Assembly: GCA_907163375.1 (NCBI GenBank)
Contig: CAJQUW010006316.1
Span: forward strand, 496,001-560,000
Direction of reading: 5' to 3'
Origin: Prostheceraeus crozeri
Taxonomy: Eukaryota > Platyhelminthes > Polycladida > Euryleptidae
DNA: 64,000 bases
A program made the position numbers and the translations under genes. How positions within the stretch are numbered: position 1 is the stretch's first letter; each line of letters starts with the position of its first letter. Shown one piece after another: positions 24,111-34,590 of this stretch. The notes below the pieces were generated by a model. The model had not been told where the DNA came from. It searched no databases and saw only the letters and a program-made list of their open reading frames with translations.

Positions 24111-24495
24111 GATGACCTTACTGCTTTAGTCACTGAAGATTTCGTGCCTGTTTGTGACAATGCCACTGTTCACCAAAATCCACCATCTATGCGCAGCGGG
24201 GAAGTCATTTCTCTGCCTCCTTGCTGCCTTTTCCTGAATCCCACAGACAGAGCCACTTCTTGTCTCAAGGCAGCCTTGAGGAGAGATATCACCGATCCTG
24301 AAGTGCAGATGGAGTTCACAAATAGGGAGGCTGCAAGAGAACGCCGTGTTCCTCAACAAGAGCATCGGTTGACGATGTTGCAGCAAAAAAATCTAAAATA
24401 ATCTGCGCGAAATAACTGAATACAAGTGTCGACAGTGGGACCATGCATCCATGCAATGCATGAACACATGTATCCGCTTGGAAGACAGTGTAGAC
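24111..24495 (+). pseudogene. IS630/Tc1-type transposase C-terminal remnant
   Basis: An open stretch from 24111 to 24401 contains FVPVCDNATVHQNP and LPPCCLFLNPTDRATSCLKAAL. This is the second-aspartate and third-acidic-residue part of an IS630-like DDE domain (family patterns DNAxxH and YLPPYSPFLNPIE). The usual glutamate is aspartate here. A frame change follows; a further family-like segment (ITEYKCRQWDHASM) continues to about 24495. The first aspartate region and the DNA-binding domain were not found upstream, so this is a decayed fragment. Confidence 0.65.
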
Positions 24496-25780
24496 TGAAG
24501 AATTATACGCTTTCAAAATGACGGCTACATTTTGCTTTTTTTAAATGCGAGACTAATTCGAAGGAAATAAAAAATCTAAGACCCGAAAATAAGAGATTGA
24601 TTTGGCGAAGCATGAATAGTAAATATTTTTAGGTAAATATGGGAAATGAACATCTATGATCTTAAAATTCAATTTAATTTAATCAGATGTGATATGAATA
24701 CATTAACATCATATATAACACAGAAGCAGTGTATAAATTGATCATACAAAATGTGAATAAGGAAATGGAAAACTTAAAATATCAAAATACGACGAGATTA
24801 ATAACATGAAAATTTTTGTTTGTGATATCAAAATAAAAACCACACTTGATGCCGGTAGAGAATGCCCAGTTAGTAAATAGAAAATAGGGAATGAAATTGC
24901 ATAACAAGCAAATTCAATTGGAATTAATTAAGCAGTATTTGGTGATATCCATGGTAGGACGAAATCAATTGGAGATCTTTATAGTGGAGACAAATTTTAT
25001 TGGACTTTGCATGACATAGCTTGTTAGAAGGCGAAATTAAATGGAATAACTATGAAATCAATTGGATAAGGCTATAGTATCAGCGGCAATAAATGCTATC
25101 TGAAGTAGTTGGCAAACGCCAAAACTAGAAAAAGAAATTCCAACAAAATGCCCATGTTCAGATGGTCTCTCGGAATATCTATCAAGAATATATTGATCTG
25201 TGGCATCAGAAAAGCCGAGGGAATCACATTAGAGATGGCTTGGGCATCAATCAAGGATAAAGAAAAAAGTAGATGGAAAAGGATTGAATATAATGCAATC
25301 TGGAAAAAGGAATAGTGGAAAATCACTTAAGGCAATGGATTGTTATTTTTATATGGAATTGAGAACTTCTTTAATGATATCTTGAAACGGATGAGAGTAC
25401 ACATCAGCATAATCACTTGACGATTTTATTTTTTTGAAAGGTCATGCCCTTCATCTTTAGAGCCATAATTTTGCTAGCAGCAACGTGCGTTCACTCAAGG
25501 AAGTGATAATCCAAGATTTTTGCAGTGTTCAATGCAGAATTTATCATACCTCTTATGATGCGCATTGAGATTTTCCATCAGTCACTAAATCATAGAATTT
25601 AATATCCTCACATGTCGCTTTGAAGAAATCATCAACTTTCTCTTTGTGCTAACTCGTCTCCATTGAGATGCGTTTCTTGAAGTCACATCAGATTTTATAT
25701 ATTTGCAAATCATCTGTTGATGCAGTTTAACGTGTTGATAGCATCATCTCGTACATAAATAACACATCGCAGACTATTAC
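24496..25780. other. Intergenic stretch, nothing recognised
   Basis: AT-rich. Overlapping open frames on both strands at 25096-25326 are not recognisable. Confidence 0.4.
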
Positions 25781-26789
25781 TCATTCATATAGGAATAATA
25801 TTTTTGAGTTGGAAAGAGTCAGGAATTTTTGATATGTCAATTAATATTTTATGTTAAGATGTACAAAATTTTTCGATTGCCGTCCAGTAATCATCTTCAG
25901 GTAAAAAAGACTAGTGCTAGTAGAAGTTTGAAATATAGGGAATTTGAAAATGAAATTTACAATGAGATGATGATAATTTACAATGATATGAAATGATATG
26001 ATAGGATGTAGATAAGAACAGGTTGTACTGGATTAGGCCTACATATCTTTATCAGTAGCAAAAATTGACCTGACAGTATTGATGAATATTATGGTAGATG
26101 AGGTAGTGAGAAAATGAGAAGTTATCATTAGTAAAAAATGGAATCACGGTAGCTCTCAAGCTCTGCTCTACTATATATTTTAGGTTTTATTTATTAATAA
26201 TGAATGCTTCACGTAGTCTTGAATTTGCATTGTCATGATCGTGAGCCAAAATGTCATCAATTTCATTTTGCAGTTGGCAAGACAAGATGATAGTGTTCTA
26301 CTTGTTTCATTTTGTTTCAGTTGTTGACAAAGTGTTTTATTGCGTCTTGTTCGTCGAACATTAAGTCTATGCCCTTGAAAAACGCGTTTTATCCGTGAGT
26401 CAGTGTTGTTTGAAATGTATTGGAAATGGATATATAGAACATTTTTATTCATCCATTGATTGTTATCTATTTTTCGCTGTTGTTTTCTTGTGCTGTTGTA
26501 CTTCTGTATTCGAGGATTTTATTATTTGTTCGTTATATCCATTTATACGCAAAGGGTTGCCGAAATTATAATATTCGATGTATAATAATATTTTCAAATT
26601 CCTTGTACTTCAAACTTCTACTAACACTAGTCTTTTGTACCTGAAGATGATTACTGGATGGTAATCGAAAAATTTTGTACATCTTAACATAAAATAATAA
26701 TTGACATCTCAAAAATTCCTGACTCTTGCCAACTCAAAAATATTGTATCATGACTAGCCAGAGCATCTTCCAAGTTCATTCATGTAGGA
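25781..26789 (-). mobile_element. Penelope-derived foldback insertion
   Basis: Inverted arms at about 25797-25950 and 26591-26744 flank 640 bp. A 31-bp tail (26745-26775) follows the right arm. TCATTCATATAGGA (25781-25794) and TCATTCATGTAGGA (26776-26789) form a 14-bp target duplication with one mismatch. Each arm carries CTGAAGA, T, a GATTAC-type stem, GAAA. The spacer has minus-strand sequence resembling the region after the reverse transcriptase in Penelope-like elements (IKRVFQGHRLNV) and a terminal DNANSRLREAFIIN segment. The catalytic reverse transcriptase is absent, so it is a short, inactive copy. Confidence 0.65.
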
Positions 26790-27874
26790 TTTGCTCTTTT
26801 CGACCAAAGAACAAATTCCCAAATAAGGTAGGCCTAAAAGTAAAAGTTAGAAGTAATATTTATATAGGCTACTCGGAGATGACCCCCATAAAGCATTTTA
26901 TATTTCAACATCGTGTTTACTTAGATTAATTAGATACGTATAAAGCTTATCGCAAACTCATATGTAGGCCTACATCATTTTGAGTTAAAAAAATTATGGA
27001 CCCAAAATACCATATGGTTGCCTGCATAGTTGCAGTATAGCCTATACTGGCCATATGTCACGAACCATAGGAAATTTTGTACATATTTTGTATCTATCCT
27101 AAATCATATTTATGAAGGCTTACAAACAGATAAAACTTTAATGAGAACTTGAATGAAGACATCAGACAATACATAAAGCATTGTTGAAAGAAATGCCATC
27201 GATAGCTGAGTAACTAAGACGAAGATATCTTGGTTGACATGATAATGAAATTCGCGAAAATACAGATAAGATATATATGTAGGCCCTATATAGCATGCAA
27301 AACATACAGGCCATAGTAGATTTTATGCCATAAATATCAAATGATAAAAATATTCCTTTTTATGAGTAGGTGAAGCGATATCAGCTTCGTCTGTCTTGCT
27401 AATCTAAATTGCCGCAATTTGATATTGTTTATCGACATTACTAACATCTATTTATTTTCATTATTAGAACTGTTTATTATAAAATTTAAGATGCGTGATA
27501 ACTTTGACATTTTAAATAATGAATCTCAATGATAATTTAATGCTAGGGGAGCTAGGAGGACACATCAGAATGTCACTACTTCAAGACAGCAAAAAACTGG
27601 AAAATCAACTCGCATTTTCTCATTCAAGCTGGCATTTTCATTTTCCCAAACTATCCTACAAATACATTGCAGAACGGCTATCAAAGAAAGTTTCAAAATC
27701 AGTCCGCAACTATTTTCGCTTCGAAACATCATTTTACCTTAGCAGCATATCTTGTAAGTAAATAAAGATGTCAATAAGCCAAGCTACTTTATTGATTACG
27801 AAAGCTATGCATTTTCGCCGTTGTCGTCTGTTCACATACGTGCAGAAAAAGATTTTTCAACCGATGACCAAACT
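26790..27874. other. Intergenic stretch, nothing recognised
   Basis: AT-rich; only short open frames without motifs. Confidence 0.4.
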
Positions 27875-28786
27875 CGATATATATCCTCTGTTAAGACACT
27901 GTCTTGATAGAAATTTTTCGCAAATAAACACTGTCTTAATAGAGAGAGAGAGAGAGATGTCTTAATAGAAGGAGATGTCTTAATGGATTTCATTTCAAGT
28001 CAAATATTTCTCTGTCTAGCTGTAGACCAGTGTTTCTCAAACTTTTTCTCATCGCGCACCATTTGACAACTCTGCCGCGTGACACTATACATGATACTTA
28101 AGAAATTTATAGCAATAATTGTGATAATGATGGACGTTTAGTAAGATAATGAAAATGTGTGCTGCAGATAAATTATATAGCATAGTATGGTTGGTGTTCC
28201 CGTTTTTTGAAGCGCAATAAACCAACGCATCGTCGAGGAACTACTACCGCGCATACATTGCCCGAGGATGCTGCTCATCGGATTGCAACTTGGCTCTTTG
28301 GATTACGTGATCTTAGAGACAGACAGTTGCACGAGCCTCAAGAAATAGCGGCATGTGATGAAGTAGCTGCATGGCCTTGTGAAACACCCAACACTACAAT
28401 CGCCGTAAAAGGATCTCGAGCTATATCCATCAATCAGCCAGGCAATGAAAAGATGCGACTAACTGTACTTCTGGTCGCAACGACAGGTGCTTCAGTCCGA
28501 TCGAAAGCTAGAGTGAAAATTCAATTGAGATGGGTAGCACCAGCATCGACGATTCTATCGATCGACAATAAAGATTCAATATTTGCATAGAGTGATACTG
28601 AAAGTAGCGATTTCCAATTCGACAGTGCACATTGTGTAGTATGAATATTTGGTCTATATAATAACGTTTAAAGAAACAGATGTCTTAAAAAATGAGATGC
28701 CTTAATAGAGGGATGTCTTAATAGATTTTGCCAATTTTAATTGATGTCTTAATGGAGGGAGCGTCTTAATAGAGGAAATATACTGT
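27875..28786 (+). mobile_element. Short pogo/Tigger-like element, copy 1
   Basis: Diverged inverted ends, CGATATATATCCTCTGTTAAGAC at the left and its near-complement GTCTTAATAGAGGAAATATACTG at the right, bracket several dispersed TGTCTTAATAG units. Inside, 28207-28587 encodes part of a pogo-type transposase: a CENP-B-like helix-turn-helix end (LPEDAAHRIATWLFGL), then ACDEVAAWPCE with the first catalytic aspartate, then QPGNEKMRLTVLLVAT. The rest of the DDD domain is missing. A CAGTGTTTCTCAAACTTTTT motif at 28028 looks like a hAT left end, possibly a nested insertion whose other end is lost. GA microsatellite at 27943-27958. Confidence 0.65.
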
Positions 28787-28839
28787 ATTGCAGTATCCGA
28801 AATTGCAATAATCGAGGTTCGGATTGGCCTACAATCACA

Positions 28840-29050
28840 CCAAGCTCTAGTCTCGAACAAAAACTGGAACCGAATGAGTTTCAGTGTCTTCTGAACATGA
28901 GGCTTGGCCTGCCTTTGAATGAAAATAATATCATATGCCCAATGTGCTCCGAAAAGGTTTTAGATATTTCGGGTTGCCGTAAGCAAGTCATAAACAAGTT
29001 GAGCTTCCTAAACAAGTCAACGCTATCTTATTATTTGATCGATCGACCTA
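28840..29050 (+). pseudogene. Possible retroelement C-terminal remnant
   Basis: Plus-strand frame LEPNEFQCLLNMRLGLPL followed by a CPMC pair and DISGCRKQ resembles the cysteine-containing region that follows the reverse transcriptase in some LINE-type proteins. It is short and has no catalytic motif; the family is uncertain. Confidence 0.3.
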
Positions 29051-30036
29051 AACAACGCATGCATTAGGTCTACGTAAAATTGCCTGCTCTTCACGTTAGG
29101 ACCTGTTATTCCGTCAATGAAATTATCCAATCTCATTAGGGATTAGTGTCGTACCGGTACTTCTATGTTGAGTTCAAAGCTAGTACCTACAAGGTGCAGG
29201 TCTAGCAAGAGACAATCATCAGTCAGCAGATGTCCTGGTTCCATCCTTCTCATTAGGACTGTCAGTTACCATTGGTATTACTCTGTTGCACCCGACTAAT
29301 CCAAATACAGATGATGGAGCAACACATAGGAATGTATTAAAACCTGAAGAGACGCATCAGACCAACAACGAGAAATGCCACCAGCTTAGTTAAATTGGAA
29401 ATGCATTCTGCTAGTGCACGGTGTGTGGGGGATGAAGCGATTACAGATACACTTCAGCGGATAGCATATCGAAAAGTCCTTCAAGCAAATGCAGACCACA
29501 ATTCCTTTCGCAGAGATGCACCAACAACTTTGTAACTCCCTCAGTGTTCACACAGAAGTCTGAATAAAGAATTCCAAAACTTTTCCAGGATTTCAAGGAC
29601 TCGGATAATGAAATTCCAAAACCGACCAAGGAATGCACAACGACTGAGTATACCCGTGAGCCAAGATAATTACACTTTTTTATAGTAAGACGATGAAGCA
29701 GCTACATCCCTAAAATTGTACTCATAAAAGTAGAAGATAGTAGTAAGGGATTTCAAAATCAATACGGTGAGTGATCAAATAAAAAACTATGAATGTTATT
29801 CACAAAATAACAAAAAATTGATTCACATTCCATGACTTGCATCTAATGAAACAAAGAATTCCAAAACTTTTACAGGATTTCCATGAGCTGTATGAACCTC
29901 TTCTCTTGCTAGGACAAATGCAAGGACTTTGTCAGCCAGAAATATTCAAAGCAATGATTTTCCTTTTCTTTTTACTGCTCTCGGTTAGAGGTCTCGACGA
30001 GATAGCCTGGCTGAACATTTAGTCTTCCTTAACCCA
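29051..30036. other. Intergenic stretch with a small duplicated segment
   Basis: AAAGAATTCCAAAACTTTT occurs at about 29568 and 29853, each followed by CAGGATTTC, so a short dispersed repeat is likely. No gene is recognised. Confidence 0.4.
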
Positions 30037-30289
30037 TATTTTAGGGCTGGTTACAAACAACAAGCAAAGTCAGAATGAAAAATTGATAAAGTACAAGCAT
30101 AGCCCTAACTTCGGAAATACACAAGGTTATCAAACCAAACTTCACACACGACATAACCACAACTCAGGCAATAGCGCAATACCAGCTATAGACCAGCACT
30201 GCACCAAACACGTGCTCAGCAGAGCAAAACATTATAGCTCATCATTAACACTATTTCACACAATCGCCACCAGCCAATCAATTTCAAGC

Positions 30290-30675
30290 ATACCCATAGC
30301 GCCCAAGATATTCTCTCAATTAACGCAAACAACACCACAAACTAATGATGACCCCAAAGGATGCGCATTTCAGTCCCCATCGTCCTGCCTGCCCTGCAAC
30401 GGACACAGTAGGCTCTCAAAGTTGACCTAATTTCACGGATTTCACGAAATGTCACCATCTCCTCTGTTAATTTCAAGCATAGCCATAGCGCCCAAGATAT
30501 TCTCTCAATTAACGCAAACAACACCACAAACTAATGTTGATGATCCCAAAGGATGCGCATTTCAGTCCCCATCGTCCTCCGTGCCCTGCAATGGACACAG
30601 CAGGCTCTAACAGTTGACCTAATTTCACGGATTTCACGAAATTTCAACATTTCCTCTACTAATCTCCGCAACCAA
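30290..30675 (+). repeat. Subterminal 189-bp repeats, left arm (2 units)
   Basis: GCCCAAGATATTCTCTCAAT recurs at 30301 and 30490, a period of 189 bp. Each unit continues through AGGATGCGCATTTCAGTCC and ACCTAATTTCACGGATTTC. Confidence 0.8.
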
Positions 30676-31274
30676 CACCCCAAACTGGCATGTGCTGTAG
30701 ATTTTGCTATTGTTGTTGTCTCAACCGCCACAGTTGTTGTCAATTCAAAATTTCTACAAGCTCTGTGATCACTGCGTCATTCTCATGTCTAATGGAAAGA
30801 TTTGCACGTCATAGCGTGGTCATGGCATTCAATTGACAGGCAGAGAATTGTAATCCTTGAAAACTGGCAGTTGTTGGCAAAACCAGAATACCGGTTATCA
30901 ATGAATAATTCGCTATGGAAAATTCGTCTCTATGATCGAGAATGTCTGAGACAGTGAACCTATACTATAAAAAAATTAGAAGAGTGCGTCTGAAAAACAG
31001 GGCTGGGAGTGGGCCGGGGAAAATGGCAGCAAGGTTGAAATCTTCGCTTCTTTTGAGTGTTTTCCTGCTTAGTTACTTAAACTGACGCATCTAAATGCGC
31101 TCTCCTATTGAGTTGGTCATCTTATTTTTGCTAGAGCTTGCTTGACAATGGATTTTCTATAATGCTGGAACGTTAAGTTAATTATTACATTAAGGATAAC
31201 GAATTTACTTATCGTGATCATCCTTTCTTGGGTGAACTTTGTGGCATTTTCACAGATAATTTCCATTGCTAAAA

Positions 31275-31606
31275 ATGCGATTTTATGTGTATCGCTTGTG
31301 TACATGTCTTAAAAGGCTTATAGGGCGATAATTGCTGCAGTTTAGTCTGCTGTTCTTTTTGTAAATGACGACTATGAGAGCCTCTTTGAAGCTTTAAGGC
31401 ACTTTGCCTGTTGAGAGGATAGCATTGAATTAACTGTAGCAGGGCATTGACCATTGGTTCACCGCCAGCTGATAGGAATTCAGAATAGATATTGCCAATG
31501 CCAGGACTTTTCCCGTTCCTCATTTTGCTAATCGCTGAGGTGATTTCGCATCTTAGGATGGTTTTGATGTCATTGCACGGCGAATCTTGAACATGTATTG
31601 GAGCAA
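31275..31606 (-). pseudogene. LINE reverse transcriptase fragment
   Basis: Minus-strand sequence resembles the start of a Jockey/CR1/L2-type reverse transcriptase: EITSAISKMRNGKSPG, then SEFLSAGGEPMVNALLQL, then (in another frame) a YKK...NYRPISLL-like region. About 110 residues remain and the active site is absent. It lies inside the 9.35-kb element and ends at a CTTGGG-rich repeat. Confidence 0.65.
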
Positions 31607-32810
31607 GGTTGGGTCTTGGGTTCACTCTTGGGTTTTGGGTAGTCTTGGGGGGTACCCATGAATCTTGGGGTGCGGACCCAAGAGTGAAGAAATTGATCAT
31701 GAATGGAAAAATTCTGCCAAAGTATATGACCACATCATGTCATAGCAAGTCATCTACATGTAAGCTTACATGTATGTACATGTAAATATGCAACCTACTT
31801 CAACCACACGATTGGTCTTTCTATGATAAAACTTTGCTATCATCAACTTTGATATAGACATACCGTAAATGTCTATCTGATAGTTTGTTTAATTAGCTTT
31901 TTAAGCTATGCTTTGATTACCTATGGCTTCCTTGTGAATTTAATCCATTAAGCTAGATGCAATGCATATTGTGTTAGACAGAATTTTGTATAAATCATTT
32001 TCCGTGAAATAAAACAAATAATACATGAAAAAATTCAATGCATTAAACCAATACCTGTATAACGCTTATGCTGTTAAATTGGCAGCCTACAACAATTCGT
32101 AGATAACTTGCTTCATATAGCCTCTTGCCTTGAAAGTTAAAAACTTCGGCCTCTATTGTTTATTCTACTATTAGACTACATGTATTAGAAATAGAAAGAT
32201 ATCAGTATCATTTAATGCAGTGACATTCTTTGATGATTGCTTCATACGATTAGTAAAAATTTCGTTATATCTACATTTTCATCTTATACGAGGCCTATGT
32301 TATGTGTGTTTCGTTTCTCGATTAGACATGTAGTAAGGAATATAGCTTGGTCATGCATGTTGTTCTAATTAGGAAATTATTAGACTGTAGACGTAAACAG
32401 GGTTGATGATATTAAGCCCAGAGATAACCTATGCCGATACTTAAAATTTTTAACTGAATATCAATATGGCCTCAATTCCGCAATAACAAATTCATGTAAT
32501 AAATACTAATTAATATGAACATTAGATACATATTAATTGGGTAGTAATATGTACAATATGGTAATATGTACAAATTACCATATGTATGGATGGGAAGATA
32601 ATATATGAAATATATATAATAATATGAGAATATAAAATATGTATGGGAAGATAATATGTACAAAATATCTTCATGCAATTTTAGATCTCAATCAAAATTC
32701 GGAACGTGTTCTGGAAATTGTTGTTCCACTTCATTAGAGAAATAGCCACTCTTGGGTCCAATCTTGGGGTACCCAAGATTAATCTTGGGCTTGGGGGTAC
32801 CCCAATATGT
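31607..32810. repeat. AT-rich block bounded by CTTGGG repeats
   Basis: Irregular CTTGGG/CCCAAG repeats occur at 31607-31695 and 32748-32810. Their inner edges are mirror images: GGACCCAAGAGTG near 31675 and CACTCTTGGGTCC near 32749. Between them is about 1.05 kb of AT-rich DNA with (ATATGTA)-type simple sequence near 32540-32660. It is probably a small inserted element. Confidence 0.5.
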
Positions 32811-34590
32811 TGATTTAAAGAAGATATTCAAAGACTGTCAACAGCTATGCTGGTTGAGACAACAGCTGTAGCAAAAGGTATAGTATTGCCAATGGTACAG
32901 TGTTTGTACAGACATATGTGATTTCAAAATTCAAGCTCCTTCCAACTTCAAATATTATTTCCGAGGATATCATGCAACTTGTATTGGTGATAAAAAATCA
33001 ACCGCTGTTCCCAAAATGACGGCCATTGCTAGGTGCTTCAAAATAATAGAAACATTGTTTTTTTCATATTCAGCAGTTCCTTAGGATTCTAAAATGCATA
33101 TATTCTCAAATTTATCTCCGAAATTTTCAGCGAAGGCACCTCCCCCAAGCATTTATTAATGCATGATGAACGTAGAGGAGTATGCCTTCGCCCTCTCCTG
33201 ACCGTTATACTGATTTCTTCGAGGTGATGATAACTGAAACACATAGTCGTTCATGATCATAGTCAACCTAAGTGACGTTAGTTTTGATGTAGGCCTATCT
33301 ACTTTTCGTCATCAAGGGGTATGCCGTCACAGATGGGACTCATACATTGACATTGTTTGTGCCTGGTGCATTTCATGGTCTCATTGGAGAATTAGAAAAA
33401 TAAATGGCAATTGCGAATGATATTGTCGCAGCACGTAACTGTGTTCTATGTCAACATTTGGGTGAGTTTCTCCAATGTTAAATGTGACACCGGATAGCTT
33501 GACAACTCTTGCATTGATTTTCTGTAGCATACCAAGGCAGAAAATGATCTATCCTCTCTGGAATTATGTAATTTTGACAAGAATAATGCTATGTCCACCG
33601 ATCAATGTTCTATTCGCTTTGGATAAATTGATGACATATTTTGATATATTTCCTTGCATTCATGTTCATCTCTGACTTAACTTACTCCTACATCTCTGTC
33701 TGGATTCTTGTAGTTATTGTATAATAACCTGTATCTACCGACATGTTGGGGAAGTTTGTGTTCAAACTTAGACATGAGTAGTAGAATACTATTTCACCGG
33801 TTGGAGGACTGTGCAAACTCATTATCCATGTAGCGCCAAGTCATTTTATGATAACTCTCATCATTTTTCGAGGAAATCGGTATTTCCCGATTTTACTGGT
33901 TTTTCGTGTGGAGAAAGTGCTGGAAGTTACTGTACAAACTCTCTAACTAGGTAGCACCAATACTTGCACCAAATCTCAGAATTTAAATTTGCATTTTGAA
34001 ATTTCAAGGAGTCTGAATTTTGGAATCACTTTTATCTGTACAAATCAGAGCTTTCGTTGGAGGGGGGAACGCTTGTGAACGGAGTTCCTACCTGCCCTTC
34101 TTGTTGTGGAACGTATAGAAACGCCAAAGGGCCTCTTCGAAGCGATGTTATTCTGAGCCAGATGGTTCATAGTCATAAAGTGTTATTAACACTATTCCGA
34201 AAATCCTGAATTCATTTGTAAAGAATTTCTATGAGGGCCTTTTCGTTTCAAGAATGGCTACGTTTGTGTAAATATAGAATAATTAAATATTGAGTCGTAT
34301 CCTCAGTTGAAAAATGGGAACAGACCTGAATAGCAGCTACTTCATCCAATATTAGGAATCATCAGCAGGCCTAGTTCACATCTCTCAACATCGACACAAC
34401 CATGTATTGAAAGTTGCAGCCATGCTCGGGTAAATTTGAGATTTGCTATTGTCAAGTTGGGTGAAATTTCGACAGGCATTCATTAAATATTATGGCTATG
34501 TTTCATAAAGTTTTTCCTCGTTTAAATACTGTTATCTGATTAAACGTTTTTATATTTGCAGTGGCTAAATTTTCAGACGTGATATAACTA
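32811..34590. other. Interior of the 9.35-kb element, nothing recognised
   Basis: No motif of a transposase was found on either strand; open frames are short. Confidence 0.4.
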
